64,000 nucleotides of DNA, taken from Isoptericola cucumis. GTDB taxonomy: Bacteria; Actinomycetota; Actinomycetes; Actinomycetales; Cellulomonadaceae. Below the pieces are notes generated by a model. That model was given only the letters and a program-made list of their open reading frames with translations. It searched no databases and was not told the DNA's origin. The first letter of the stretch is position 1; each line of letters opens with the position of its first letter. Below are positions 1-12,206 of the stretch, piece after piece. The DNA lies in assembly GCF_014635665.1 (NCBI RefSeq), contig NZ_BMDG01000007.1, forward strand, positions 124,001 to 188,000, written 5' to 3'. Both the position numbers and the translations under genes were made by a program.

Positions 1-1
1 G

Positions 2-253
2 CGGCCGGCGACGCTCGCCATCCGACTCATGGCCAACATGGTCGCGGGGCACCTCATGCTCGCGATCTGCTTCGCGGCCACGTCCTTCTTCCTCTTCGAC
101 GCCGCCGGCGGCATGAAGCTGTTCGGAGCGGGCACGTTCGTGGCCGGCTTCGCGTTCTTCTTCTTCGAGATCTTCGTCGCGGCGCTGCAGGCGTACGTCT
201 TCGCGATCCTCACCGCCGTCTACCTCAACCTGTCCGTCGAGGCGGAGCACTGA
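2..253 (+). CDS. atpB: ATP synthase subunit a, C-terminal fragment
   Basis: Last 83 residues of Fo subunit a, the membrane proton channel facing the c ring; the 5' part lies before the window. Reading from base 2, the IRLMANMVAGHL segment carries an Arg (codon 23-25) that matches the essential stator arginine of E. coli subunit a. It is followed by hydrophobic helices and LQAYVFAILTAVYL, with the conserved Gln of the last helix, and ends SVEAEH. Gene order (atpB-E-F-H-A-G-D-C) is the standard one. A 104-base gap with a hairpin separates it from atpE. Only the truncation by the window edge is unusual. Confidence 0.95.
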   Translation, partial: RPATLAIRLMANMVAGHLMLAICFAATSFFLFDAAGGMKLFGAGTFVAGFAFFFFEIFVAALQAYVFAILTAVYLNLSVEAEH

Positions 254-276
254 CCGCACGGCGGTGCCCGGCCTGA

Positions 277-1198
<922 letters not shown>

Positions 1199-1199
<1 letters not shown>

Positions 1200-2026
1200 T
1201 GCGGGGAACGAGCGGAGCATCTCTCGCCGCGGCACAGGAGCGCTTCGAGCCCGTGCTGCGGTCCGCCGGGGCGGACGCGCAGGCGCTCGGCGAGCAGCTG
1301 TTCGCCGTCGTGAGCGCGCTCGACGAGTCCGGCCCGCTGCGCCGTTCGTTGGCCGACCCGTCGCGCACCGGTGACGACAAGGCGGCCCTGGTCGCCCGTG
1401 TCCTCTCGGGCGGTACGGCCGGTGGCTTCGACGAGCGGGTCGTGGACCTCGTGACCGGGCTCGCCCGGTCCCGCTGGTCGAGCGACGCGGACCTCGTGGA
1501 CTCGCTCGAGCGTCTCGGGCTCGACGCCGTGCTGGCGTCCGCCGAGTCGCGCGGCGTGCTCGAGACGGTCGAGGACGAGCTCTTCCGCCTCACCCGGGCG
1601 CTCGTCGGCCAGCGCGAGGCGCGGCAGGTCCTCTCGGACCCGTCGACCTCCCCGGAGCGCCGTGCGGCCCTCGTCGACGCCCTGCTCGCGGGCAAGGTGG
1701 ACGGCGTGACCCAGGCCCTGGCCCGGCGCGCGACCACCACGCTGCGCGGCCGCCGCTTCGTCGCCACGCTCCTGTGGTTCGGCGAGGTCGCCGCGGAGCG
1801 CCGCAAGCGTCTCGTCGCGTCGGTCGTCAGCGGCACGGTGCTCACCCAGGCGCAGCAGTCCCGGCTCAGCGCGCTCCTGGAGAGCGCCTACGGCCGCGCC
1901 GTGCAGCTCAACGTCACGGTCGACCCGACCGTGATCGGAGGCCTGCGCATCCAGGTCGGCGCCGACGTCGTCGACTCCACCGTGCTGTCCCGCCTGGCCG
2001 ACGCCCGTCGCCGGCTGGCCGGCTGA
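1199..2026 (+). CDS. atpH: ATP synthase subunit delta
   Basis: Delta subunit (OSCP homologue), 275 residues, joining the b stalk to the top of the alpha3beta3 head. The ATG at 1199 shares its A with the TGA of atpF, which fixes the start; open frame continues upstream but has the shadow composition of other frames. The C-terminal [29 protein letters not shown] and [22 protein letters not shown] stretches are family hallmarks. It is longer than the roughly 177 residues of E. coli, as in other actinobacteria, with the extra length in the N-terminal half. Confidence 0.95.
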
Positions 2027-2077
2027 ACCCATCACAGGCCCAGCAGCCGGCCCCCGGTCGGCTACCGCAGAACGTGA

Positions 2078-2096
2078 GGCCGCGCACGGCGCGGCC
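2078..2096 (+). other. Intercistronic hairpin before atpA
   Basis: Perfect 8-bp stem (GGCCGCGC / GCGCGGCC) with a 3-base loop, 4 bases before the CAGGAGAGAG ribosome-binding site of atpA in the 86-base atpH-atpA gap. No U-run follows. Position and shape parallel the hairpin before atpE. Confidence 0.55.
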
Positions 2097-2112
2097 ACGA
2101 CAGGAGAGAGCA

Positions 2113-3741
2113 ATGGCTGAGCTGACGATCCGGCCGGAGGAGATCCGCGCCGCTCTGGACAGCTTCGTGAAGTCCTACGAGCCCGAGGGCGCGGTCAGCG
2201 AGGAGGTCGGCCGCGTCACCCTCGCCGCCGACGGAATCGCTAACGTCGAGGGCCTCCCGGGCGCGATGGCGAACGAGCTGCTGCGCTTCGAGGACGGCAC
2301 GCTCGGCCTCGCGCTGAACCTGGACGTCCGCGAGATCGGTGTCGTCGTCCTCGGCGAGTTCACCGGCATCGAGGAGGGCCAGGAGGTCCGCCGCACCGGC
2401 GAGGTCCTCTCGGTCCCCGTCGGCGAGGGCTACCTCGGCCGCGTCGTGGACCCGCTGGGCAACCCGATCGACGGTCTGGGCGACGTGGAGAGCGACGGCC
2501 GCCGCGCCCTCGAGCTCCAGGCGCCCGGCGTCATGCAGCGCAAGTCGGTGCACGAGCCGATGCAGACCGGCATCAAGGCGATCGACTCGATGATCCCGAT
2601 CGGCCGCGGTCAGCGCCAGCTGATCATCGGCGACCGCCAGACCGGCAAGACGGCGATCGCGATCGACACGATCATCAACCAGAAGGACAACTGGGACTCC
2701 GGCGACCCGGACAAGCAGGTCCGCTGCATCTACGTCGCCATCGGCCAGAAGGGCTCGACCATCGCGTCGGTCCGCGGCGCCCTCGAGGAGGCCGGCGCGC
2801 TCGAGTACACGACGATCGTCGCCGCCCCGGCGTCCGACCCCGCGGGCTTCAAGTACCTGGCCCCGTACACCGGCTCGGCCATCGGCCAGCACTGGATGTA
2901 CCAGGGCAAGCACGTCCTGGTCATCTTCGACGACCTGTCGAAGCAGGCCGAGGCCTACCGTGCCGTGTCGCTGCTGCTGCGCCGCCCGCCGGGCCGCGAG
3001 GCGTACCCCGGTGACGTCTTCTACCTGCACTCCCGCCTGCTCGAGCGTTGCGCCAAGCTCTCGGACGAGCTGGGCGCGGGCTCGATGACCGGCCTGCCGA
3101 TCATCGAGACCAAGGCGAACGACGTGTCGGCGTACATCCCGACCAACGTCATCTCGATCACCGACGGCCAGATCTTCCTCCAGTCCGACCTGTTCAACGC
3201 CGACCAGCGACCCGCTGTCGACGTCGGCATCTCCGTCTCCCGAGTCGGTGGTGACGCGCAGGTCAAGGCCATGAAGAAGGTCTCCGGCACGCTGAAGCTC
3301 GAGCTCGCGCAGTTCCGCTCGCTCGAGGCGTTCGCGATGTTCGCGTCCGACCTCGACGCGGCGTCGCGCGGCCAGCTCGCCCGTGGCGCGGTGCTGATGG
3401 AGCTGCTCAAGCAGCCGCAGTACACGCCGTACGCGGTCGAGGACCAGGTGGCGTCGATCTGGGCCGGCACCAAGGGCCGTCTCGACGACGTCCCGGTCGA
3501 GGACGTCAAGCGGTTCGAGTCGGAGATGCTCGACCACCTGCGCCGCAAGACCGAGGTGCTCAGCACGATCGCGTCGACGGGCAAGCTCGAGCAGGACACC
3601 GAGGACGCGCTCGCCGCGGCCGTCGAGGAGGTCCGCAACGGCTTCCTCAAGGCCGACGGGTCGCCGCTGGTGGGCGGCGACAGCGAGGACGAGGCCGCGG
3701 ACGTCGAGCAGGAGCAGCTCGTCGTGCAGAAGAAGGCCTGA
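2113..3741 (+). CDS. atpA: ATP synthase subunit alpha
   Basis: Non-catalytic nucleotide-binding subunit of F1, 542 residues. Walker A is GDRQTGKT (173-180); the downstream [16 protein letters not shown] contains the Walker B region, and [23 protein letters not shown] is the diagnostic alpha signature with the arginine finger nearby. The ATG at 2113 is placed by the CAGGAGAGAG Shine-Dalgarno. The C-terminus is an acidic tail ([20 protein letters not shown]), somewhat longer than in E. coli (513 residues). atpG begins 2 bases after the stop. Confidence 0.98.
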   Translation: MAELTIRPEEIRAALDSFVKSYEPEGAVSEEVGRVTLAADGIANVEGLPGAMANELLRFEDGTLGLALNLDVREIGVVVLGEFTGIEEGQEVRRTGEVLSVPVGEGYLGRVVDPLGNPIDGLGDVESDGRRALELQAPGVMQRKSVHEPMQTGIKAIDSMIPIGRGQRQLIIGDRQTGKTAIAIDTIINQKDNWDSGDPDKQVRCIYVAIGQKGSTIASVRGALEEAGALEYTTIVAAPASDPAGFKYLAPYTGSAIGQHWMYQGKHVLVIFDDLSKQAEAYRAVSLLLRRPPGREAYPGDVFYLHSRLLERCAKLSDELGAGSMTGLPIIETKANDVSAYIPTNVISITDGQIFLQSDLFNADQRPAVDVGISVSRVGGDAQVKAMKKVSGTLKLELAQFRSLEAFAMFASDLDAASRGQLARGAVLMELLKQPQYTPYAVEDQVASIWAGTKGRLDDVPVEDVKRFESEMLDHLRRKTEVLSTIASTGKLEQDTEDALAAAVEEVRNGFLKADGSPLVGGDSEDEAADVEQEQLVVQKKA

Positions 3742-3743
3742 GC

Positions 3744-6171
<2,428 letters not shown>

Positions 6172-6185
6172 CACCCGCCGCCGCA

Positions 6186-6232
6186 CGTCGTCCCGCCGGG
6201 GGGCCGGTCCCCGGGTCCCCGGCGGGACGACG
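6186..6232 (+). other. Strong hairpin between atpD and atpC
   Basis: Perfect 16-bp inverted repeat (6186-6201 and 6217-6232; CGTCGTCCCGCCGGGG and its complement) around a 15-base loop. It lies between the atpD stop and the atpC ribosome-binding site. Without a U-run it is unlikely to stop all transcription. A partial terminator or RNase barrier that lowers epsilon relative to beta would fit the 1:3 subunit ratio; that role is inference. Confidence 0.65.
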
Positions 6233-6277
6233 CGGTAGGAGGTCAGTCTCGGGTACGTGGGGAAAGAGGAGCACTTG

Positions 6278-6562
6278 ATGGCAGAGCTGAACGTCGTCCT
6301 CGTCGCGGCGGACCGCAAGGTCTGGTCGGGCGCGGCACGCGAGGTCAGCGCCCCGTCCGCGGACGGCCAGGTCGGCATCCTCGCCGGCCACGCGCCGCTC
6401 CTCGCGGTGCTGCGGCCCGGCGAGGTGAAGGTGTCGACCGCCCAGGGCACCGCGGTCGAGGCCCGCGTCACCGGCGGTTTCGTCTCCGTCGACAGCAATC
6501 TCGTCACGATCGTGGTGGACGAGATCTCGGAGCTGTCCGGCCGCGAGCCGGCGCTGCGCTGA
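6278..6562 (+). CDS. atpC: ATP synthase subunit epsilon, short form
   Basis: F1 rotor-base subunit, 94 residues. It contains the complete N-terminal beta-sandwich (MAELNVVLVAADRKVWSG ... GQVGILAGHAPLLAVL ... VTGGFVSVDSNLVTIVVDE) and then ends after about ten more residues (ISELSGREPALR). The two-helix C-terminal domain that inhibits ATP hydrolysis in E. coli epsilon (138 residues) is missing. ATG 6278 is chosen because AAAGAGGAGC lies just upstream; a GTG at 6257 in frame has no such site. The stop is clean, with no homologous remnant after it, so I read this as a lineage form rather than a frameshift. Confidence 0.93.
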   Translation: MAELNVVLVAADRKVWSGAAREVSAPSADGQVGILAGHAPLLAVLRPGEVKVSTAQGTAVEARVTGGFVSVDSNLVTIVVDEISELSGREPALR

Positions 6563-6573
6563 GGCTGGCACCG

Positions 6574-6993
6574 GTGCCGTACGTCGTCTGGGTCGCGATC
6601 GCGCTCCTCGTCGTGCTGGCACTGGTGCTCGCCGCCGGGGCGTCCCGACTGCGCACGCTCTCGCGTCGCGTCGGGTCCTTCCCGTGCCAGGCACGACCTG
6701 CCGGCGACCCGCACGCACCGTGGGTCGTCGGCATCGCGCACTACGCGGTCGGCCGGATCGACTGGTGGCGCTGCTGGTCGCTCGCGCCACGCCCGGCGCG
6801 CGTCTGGGAGCGCGGACGCCTCGTCGTCACCGGCCGGGCGCCGCTCGACCAGGCCGGCCAGAGCGACCAGGTGCTCGTGCGCTGCCGGTACGACGACAAG
6901 GACTTCGAGCTCATGATGTCCTCCGGCGCGTACGCCGGGCTCGCCTCGTGGCTGGAGTCCGCGCCGCCCGGGCGGCGCGACCTCGTCGTCTGA
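6574..6993 (+). CDS. DUF2550-type single-pass membrane protein
   Basis: 139 residues, function unknown. An N-terminal transmembrane helix (about 4-22, VVWVAIALLVVLALVLAAGA) is followed by a basic stretch (RLRTLSRRVGSFPC) and a compact domain with WVVGIAHYAVGRIDWWRCWSLAPRPARVW and a C-terminal LMMSSGAYAGLASWLESAPPGRRDLVV. This is the pattern of the actinobacterial DUF2550 family, which typically sits directly after atpC, as here (11-base gap). GTG 6574 is the first usable start. Family assignment is by recollection of pattern and position. Confidence 0.8.
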   Translation: MPYVVWVAIALLVVLALVLAAGASRLRTLSRRVGSFPCQARPAGDPHAPWVVGIAHYAVGRIDWWRCWSLAPRPARVWERGRLVVTGRAPLDQAGQSDQVLVRCRYDDKDFELMMSSGAYAGLASWLESAPPGRRDLVV

Positions 6994-7067
6994 GGCGAAG
7001 ATGCAGCGGAGGGTGAGGGCCGAGGAACGAGGCACTCGCCCGTAGCGGAACCGCAGCCTCAGACGAC
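6985..7067. repeat. 12-bp inverted repeat flanking a short noncoding element
   Basis: Perfect arms GTCGTCTGAGGC (6985-6996) and GCCTCAGACGAC (7056-7067) enclose 59 bases rich in short GAGG/CGAG words. The left arm includes the stop codon of the DUF2550 gene. It could act as a weak terminator before nucS, or be a small repetitive element that brought the second arm. No coding frame is apparent inside. Confidence 0.5.
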
Positions 7068-7116
7068 AGAAGAATCAGTCTGAGATCCCGCTCCCGTCAC
7101 AACCCGAAGGGGGACC

Positions 7117-7812
7117 GTGCGACTCGTCGTCGCCCGCTGCTCGGCCCGCTACACCGGCCGGCTCACCGCTCACCTGCCGCTCGCCACGCGGCTGCTCGTC
7201 GTCAAGGCTGACGGGAGCGTGCTGCTGCACTCGGACGGCGGCTCGTACAAGCCGCTGAACTGGATGAGCCCGCCCTGCTCGATGGCGGTGGGTGAGCCCG
7301 ACGCCGAGGCGGCGGAGCGCGGCGTCACGGCGGTCTGGACCGTGCAGCACCAGAAGTCGGACGACCGGCTCGAGATCGAGCTGCACGAGGTGCAGCACGA
7401 CTCCGCGCACGACCTGGGCGTGGACCCCGGGCTCGTCAAGGACGGCGTGGAGGCCCACCTCCAGGAGCTGCTCGCCGCGCAGATCGAGCTGCTCGGTTCC
7501 GGGCACTCCCTCGTGCGCCGCGAGTACATGACGGCGATCGGGCCGGTCGACATCCTCGCACGGGCCCCCGAGGGCGGGCACGTGGCCGTGGAGATCAAGC
7601 GCCGCGGGGACATCGACGGTGTCGAGCAGCTGACGCGGTACCTCGACCTGCTCAACCGTGACCCGCTGCTCGCGCCGGTCCGTGGCGTGTTCGCCGCGCA
7701 GGAGATCAAGCCGCAGGCGCGCGTGCTCGCCACGGACCGCAGCATCGGCTGCCTGGTGCTGGACTACGACGCCATGCGCGGCGTCGACGACGTCTCCGCC
7801 CGCCTGTTCTGA
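7117..7812 (+). CDS. nucS: Mismatch-specific endonuclease NucS/EndoMS
   Basis: 231 residues. NucS cuts both strands at mismatches and replaces MutSL-type mismatch repair in most actinobacteria and many archaea. The N-terminal DNA-binding domain starts [16 protein letters not shown]. The C-terminal RecB-like nuclease domain has the D-(x)n-ExK centre: D145 (GPVDIL), E159 and K161 (AVEIKRR), and a downstream QLTRYLDLL helix. The extreme C-terminus VSARLF resembles the short clamp-binding tail of the family. GTG 7117 follows a GGGGGACC sequence. Location after atpC and the DUF2550 gene is common in this group. Confidence 0.95.
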   Translation: MRLVVARCSARYTGRLTAHLPLATRLLVVKADGSVLLHSDGGSYKPLNWMSPPCSMAVGEPDAEAAERGVTAVWTVQHQKSDDRLEIELHEVQHDSAHDLGVDPGLVKDGVEAHLQELLAAQIELLGSGHSLVRREYMTAIGPVDILARAPEGGHVAVEIKRRGDIDGVEQLTRYLDLLNRDPLLAPVRGVFAAQEIKPQARVLATDRSIGCLVLDYDAMRGVDDVSARLF

Positions 7813-7875
7813 GCGGGCCGCCCGCGGGCCGGGCACGTTTTCCGTCGTCGCGGGGCGGTGCGGCAGGATGGCGCC

Positions 7876-9162
7876 ATGACTGATGCGCCCACCGCCGCCT
7901 CGACCGACCGGCCCGCCGAGCACGTCGCGATCCTGGGCAGGGTCGTCACGCCGGACGAGGTGATCGACGACGGGGCGCTGGTGCTCGCCGAGGGGCACGT
8001 CGTGTGGGTCGGGCCCCGGGCCGCCGCGGCCTCCGCGGGGCGGGGGGAGATCGCGGACGCCGTGCGGCGTGCTCCGCAGCCGGACCCGGGCACCGTGGTG
8101 CTGCCGGGCCTGGTCGACCTGCACAACCACGGCGGGGGAGGCGCGGGCTTCCCGGACTCCCACGACGTCGCGCAGGCGATGGTCGCGGTCGCCGAGCACC
8201 GGCGGCACGGCACCACGACCATGCTCGCGTCGCTGGTCACCGCCGACCGCGACACGCTGCTGGAGCGTGCGGCCATGCTGGCCGGCCTGGCCGAGGCGGG
8301 GGAGATCGCCGGCATCCATGCCGAGGGCCCGTTCCTCTCGCACGCGCGGCGCGGCGCGCAGAGCCCGGAGAACCTCCTGGCCGGCGACGCGGGCCTGGTC
8401 CGCGCGCTCGCCGAGGCGGCCCGCGGGCACCTGCGCACGATGACCGTCGCGCCGGAGGTCGACGGCGTCGTCGGGGACGGCGGGGCGGCCGAGGCGCTCG
8501 TCGAGGCGGGTGTGCTGCCGTCGTTGGGGCACACGGACGCCACGACGGAGGAGGCCGAGGCGCTCGTCCGCCAGGTCGCCGGCGCGCTGCGGACGGCGGC
8601 CGACGAGGGTGCCCCGGCACGGCGGATGACCGCCACCCACCTGTTCAACGGGATGCGGCCGCTGCACCACCGTGCCCCCGGGCCGGTCGCCGCGTGCCTG
8701 GCCGCGGCGGCGCGCGGGGACCTCGTCGTCGAGCTGATCGCCGACGACGTGCACCTCGCGCCGGCCACGGTCCGCACCGTGATGGAGACCGTCGGCGCCG
8801 ACAACGTCGCCCTGGTCACCGACGCGATGGCGGCCGCGGGCATGGCCGACGGCAGCTACGAGCTCGGGCCGATGGCCGTGACCGTGAGCGACGGCGTGGC
8901 CCGGCTCGCCGACGGCGACGGCCCGGACGGCGGGTCGATCGCGGGCGGGACGGCGCACCTCATCGACGTCGTGCGGCGCGCCGTCGCGGCGGGCGTGCCG
9001 CTCGCGGACGCCGTGCGCGCGGCGTCGTGGGTGCCCGCCCGGGTGCTGGGTCTCGGCGACGTCGGCGGCCTGGCCCTCGGGTGCCGGGCCGACGTCGTCG
9101 TCACCGACGCCGACCTGCGCGTGCGCCAGGTGCTGCGCGGCGGCGTCCCGGTCGACGTCTGA
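7876..9162 (+). CDS. nagA: N-acetylglucosamine-6-phosphate deacetylase
   Basis: 428 residues, amidohydrolase superfamily. It removes acetate from GlcNAc-6-phosphate in amino sugar and cell-wall recycling. The metal-site HNH is at 83-85 (VDLHNHGGGGAGF); GIHAEGPFLSHARRGAQ carries the catalytic Glu; SLGHTDATTEEAE and ATHLFNGMRPLHHR give the further His ligands; LVTDAMAAAGMADGSYELG has the catalytic Asp. ATG 7876 is preceded at 6 bases by CAGGAT, a possible -10 for a leaderless transcript, so I prefer it to GTG 7858. No nagB or transporter is adjacent. It is convergent with the GH42 gene; the 120-base gap between them shows no clear terminator. Confidence 0.95.
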   Translation: MTDAPTAASTDRPAEHVAILGRVVTPDEVIDDGALVLAEGHVVWVGPRAAAASAGRGEIADAVRRAPQPDPGTVVLPGLVDLHNHGGGGAGFPDSHDVAQAMVAVAEHRRHGTTTMLASLVTADRDTLLERAAMLAGLAEAGEIAGIHAEGPFLSHARRGAQSPENLLAGDAGLVRALAEAARGHLRTMTVAPEVDGVVGDGGAAEALVEAGVLPSLGHTDATTEEAEALVRQVAGALRTAADEGAPARRMTATHLFNGMRPLHHRAPGPVAACLAAAARGDLVVELIADDVHLAPATVRTVMETVGADNVALVTDAMAAAGMADGSYELGPMAVTVSDGVARLADGDGPDGGSIAGGTAHLIDVVRRAVAAGVPLADAVRAASWVPARVLGLGDVGGLALGCRADVVVTDADLRVRQVLRGGVPVDV

Positions 9163-9282
9163 CGGGTCACCGGCCCGGCGGGTACCGGCGCGCGGTCACG
9201 ACGGCCGGACCGCCTCCGCCACAGGACGTGCAGGACGTTCGGGCGGCTCGCGGCCACGGGGTTCCCTCCAGGGTGCGGGCGG

Positions 9283-11307
9283 TCAGGCGGGCTCGACGAG
9301 CCAGTGCGGCGCGGGCCCGTCGGAGCCCCCGGTCTCGCGGACGACGGCGACGCCGCCCGCCCGCACCGTGATCCCGCCGTCGGTGGCGCCGCCGGTGACG
9401 AGGTCGTGCCCCGGCCCGGTGACGCGCAGCGGCCGGTCGCCGTGGTGCAGCAGGAACAGGTACGAACCGTGCGCCCCGCGCCGGCGGACCGCCTCCAGGC
9501 CGGTGCCCACCGCGGCCGGCACGACCGCCTGCACGCCGTGCTCGGCGAGCAGGCCGGCGACGAACCGGTCGAGGGACTCCTGCACCAGGCGGGTCGCGAC
9601 GTACGTCGCGACGCCGGGCCCGTCGTCCCGCCGCGTGACGGCCGGCAGCCCGGCGAGCTCGCCGTCCGTGTAGGTCGCCACGGCGCGGGCGCCGGTGAGG
9701 TGCACGCGCTCGGTCCACTGGTCGCAGGTGGCCCCGTCGTTCAGCCGCCGGGTCTCGTCGTCGGCCAGGGGCCGCAGCTCGGTGACCCGCACGCCGAGGA
9801 GGTCGCGCAGGAGCCCGGGGTAGCCGCCCGCCACGACCCGCTGGTGCTCGTCCGCGACACCGGTGAACCGGCCCACGACGAGGTGGCCGCCGCCCGCGAC
9901 GTACTGCGTGAGCCAGGTGACCGTGGCGGCGTCCGTCGCCATGAGGCTGGGCACGAACAGCACCCGGTACCGCGCCACGTCCGCGCCCGAGCGCACGAAG
10001 TCGACGGCGACGCCGGCGCGCCACAGCGCCCGGTGGGTGGCACGGACCTCGGTCGCGTAGTCGAGGCCGTCGTGCGGCAGGTGCGGCGTCTCGAGGGACC
10101 ACCAGCCGTCCGCGTCCCACAGGACGGCGACGTCGGCGTCGACGACCCGTCCGTCGGCCGGCGGCTCGGCGACCTCCTCGAGGCGGCCCAGCAGGGCGCC
10201 GAGCTCGACGGTCCCCGCGAACCCCTCGCTGTCGGGTCCCGCGTGCGGGACCAGGGCGCTGTGCCACGCCTCGGAGCCGCCCGCCGAGGCCCGCCACTGG
10301 AAGAACAGCGACCCCTGGGAGCCCCGCGCGACGTAGCCGAGCGAGTTGCGGATCATCCGGTCGGTGTCCTTGTGCGCGAGGCGGGCGCCGTCGCGGATGC
10401 CGCTCGCGCTCTGCTCCATGAGCAGCCACGGGCCGCCGGCCCACGACCTCGTGAGGTCGGCGCCGTAGGCGACGTGCGCCTCGCCGTCGGGGCCGGGCGT
10501 GTCGAGGTAGTGGTCGACCGACACCAGGTCGAGCCGGTCGCTCCACGCCCACTGGTCGAGGTGGTTCCAGGTGGGGAGCATGAAGTTCGTCGTGACGGGG
10601 GCGGTGGACCCGGCCGCGAGGATCTCGTCCTTCTGCTCGGTGAACGCGGCGAGCATCTCGTCCGAGCAGAAGCGCTTGAAGTCGACCGCGTGGGCCGGGT
10701 TCGCCAGGTACTGGGTGGTGCGCGGCGGTGTGACCTGGTCCCACGCGTCGTAGCGCTGCGACCAGAAGGCGGTGTACCACGCGTCGTTGAGGGCCTCGAC
10801 GGAGCCGAACCGCCGCTGCAGCCAGCGCTGGAACGCGGCCTCGGCGTGGGGGCCGTGGTCGATCGTGCCGTACTCGTTGTGCACGTGCCAGCCCCGCAGC
10901 CCGGGGTGGTCGCCGTACCGCTCGGCGAGGAACCGCGCGATCCGGCGGGCGGCGTCCCGGTAGGCGGGCGCGCTGATCGCGTAGGTGTCGCGCGAGCCGT
11001 GCGTGAGCCGGGTCCCGTCGGGCCGCACCGGCATCGCGTCGGGATGCGCGCGGGTGAACCACGGCGGGGGAGAGGCCGTCGGCGTCGCCAGGAAGAAACC
11101 GATGCCCGCGTCGTGGAGCATCCCGACCACGTCGTCGAGCCAGCCGGCGTCGTACTCGCCCTCGCGGGGCTCGAGCGACGCCCACGAGAAGACGCCGACG
11201 GTCACCGTGTTGACGCCGGCGCGGCGCATGAGGGTCATGTCCTCGGCCCAGACCTCGCGGGGCCACTGCTCGGGGTTGTAGTCCCCGCCGAAGAGAAGCG
11301 TCGTCAT
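9283..11307 (-). CDS. GH42 beta-galactosidase
   Basis: 674 residues, cytoplasmic (no signal peptide). It begins MTTLLFGGDYNPEQWP, the GH42 hallmark; acid/base E145 is in HVHNEYGTIDHG and nucleophile E299 in LLMEQSASG. CxC-type zinc ligands are not evident. Expected reaction: release of terminal beta-galactose from oligosaccharides. It is the last gene of an importer operon. Its ATG overlaps the stop of the preceding permease by 4 bases, which sets the start even though the frame stays open upstream. With the alpha-xylosidase and beta-glucosidase of the opposite operon, it would trim galactosyl side chains of xyloglucan oligosaccharides. Beta-galactan or galacto-oligosaccharide use is the alternative. 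Confidence 0.92.
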   Translation of the reverse strand: MTTLLFGGDYNPEQWPREVWAEDMTLMRRAGVNTVTVGVFSWASLEPREGEYDAGWLDDVVGMLHDAGIGFFLATPTASPPPWFTRAHPDAMPVRPDGTRLTHGSRDTYAISAPAYRDAARRIARFLAERYGDHPGLRGWHVHNEYGTIDHGPHAEAAFQRWLQRRFGSVEALNDAWYTAFWSQRYDAWDQVTPPRTTQYLANPAHAVDFKRFCSDEMLAAFTEQKDEILAAGSTAPVTTNFMLPTWNHLDQWAWSDRLDLVSVDHYLDTPGPDGEAHVAYGADLTRSWAGGPWLLMEQSASGIRDGARLAHKDTDRMIRNSLGYVARGSQGSLFFQWRASAGGSEAWHSALVPHAGPDSEGFAGTVELGALLGRLEEVAEPPADGRVVDADVAVLWDADGWWSLETPHLPHDGLDYATEVRATHRALWRAGVAVDFVRSGADVARYRVLFVPSLMATDAATVTWLTQYVAGGGHLVVGRFTGVADEHQRVVAGGYPGLLRDLLGVRVTELRPLADDETRRLNDGATCDQWTERVHLTGARAVATYTDGELAGLPAVTRRDDGPGVATYVATRLVQESLDRFVAGLLAEHGVQAVVPAAVGTGLEAVRRRGAHGSYLFLLHHGDRPLRVTGPGHDLVTGGATDGGITVRAGGVAVVRETGGSDGPAPHWLVEPA

Positions 11308-12206
11308 CCCTTGAGTCCTCCGCTGATGAGGTCGAGCCGCCAGTAGCGCTGCAGGACGAGCATCATCGCGACCAGCGGGATGATCGCCACGGCCGCGCCG
11401 ATGATCGCGAGGCTGTACAGGGCCGGGGTGCCGGATCCCTTGGACAGCAGGGTGTACAGGCCGACGGTGAGCGGGTACTTCGACTCGTCCGACAGCATGA
11501 TGAACGGCAGCAGGAAGTTGTTCCAGATGCCGACGAACTGCAGCAGGAACACGGTCACCATGCCGGGCACCATCATCGGCAGCGCGACCGAGGTGAAGAC
11601 CCGGGCGTCGCCCGCCCCGTCGATGCGTGCCGCCTCCATCGTCTCGGTCGGCACGGCCGACCCCGCGAAGACGCGGGCGAGGAAGATGCCGAACGGCGAG
11701 ATGAGGGACGGCAGCAGCACCGACCAGTAGGTGCCCGCCAGCCCGACCTTCGACATCAGCAGGTACTGGGGGATGGCCAGGGTGATCCCCGGCAGCAGCA
11801 CCCCGCCGAGGATGGCGTAGAACGCGACCTGCCGGCCCGGGAAGTCGTACTTCGCGAGCGCGTAGCCCGCCATGGTCGACACGAGGGTGCACGCGACCGC
11901 GCCGACCCCCGCGAAGAGCACGCTGTTGAGCGCCCACCGCAGGTACTGGCCGCCGCCGTAGGCGAAGAGGTCCTGGAGGTTCTCGACGAGGCCCGTGCCG
12001 GGCAGGAAGGTGAAGGTCGAGAACAGCTCGGAGCTCGACTTGGTCGACGCGACGAGCACCCACGCGACCGGCACGAGGCAGTAGAGCGCGCCGAGGACCA
12101 GCGCCACGGTCGGCAGGACGCTGCCGCGCCGGCCGGGCCGCCGCGGGCGGTCGACGGCGCGGCGACGGGTGCGCGTGGGACGGGGTGCGGTGGCGACGGT
12201 GCTCAT
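11304..12206 (-). CDS. Sugar ABC transporter permease, MalG type (CUT1)
   Basis: 300 residues, inner-membrane permease with about six transmembrane helices after a basic N-terminal tail (RPTRTRRRAVDRPRRPGRRG). The ATPase-contact EAA loop is TMEAARIDGAGDARVFTSVALPMMVPG. The C-terminus LQRYWRLDLISGGLKG is typical of MalG-like partners. It overlaps the upstream permease and the downstream GH42 gene by 4 bases each. No ATPase gene is present in the operon, so a shared MsiK-like ATPase is expected. Confidence 0.93.
   Translation of the reverse strand: MSTVATAPRPTRTRRRAVDRPRRPGRRGSVLPTVALVLGALYCLVPVAWVLVASTKSSSELFSTFTFLPGTGLVENLQDLFAYGGGQYLRWALNSVLFAGVGAVACTLVSTMAGYALAKYDFPGRQVAFYAILGGVLLPGITLAIPQYLLMSKVGLAGTYWSVLLPSLISPFGIFLARVFAGSAVPTETMEAARIDGAGDARVFTSVALPMMVPGMVTVFLLQFVGIWNNFLLPFIMLSDESKYPLTVGLYTLLSKGSGTPALYSLAIIGAAVAIIPLVAMMLVLQRYWRLDLISGGLKG

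Noticed and set aside
9163-9282. Terminator between nagA and the GH42 gene
   Set aside because: No convincing stem-loop found in this 120-base convergent gap.
10669-10680. Additional GAAGCGCTT-like LacI operator inside the GH42 gene
   Set aside because: Palindrome is imperfect and lies deep in coding sequence; probably chance.
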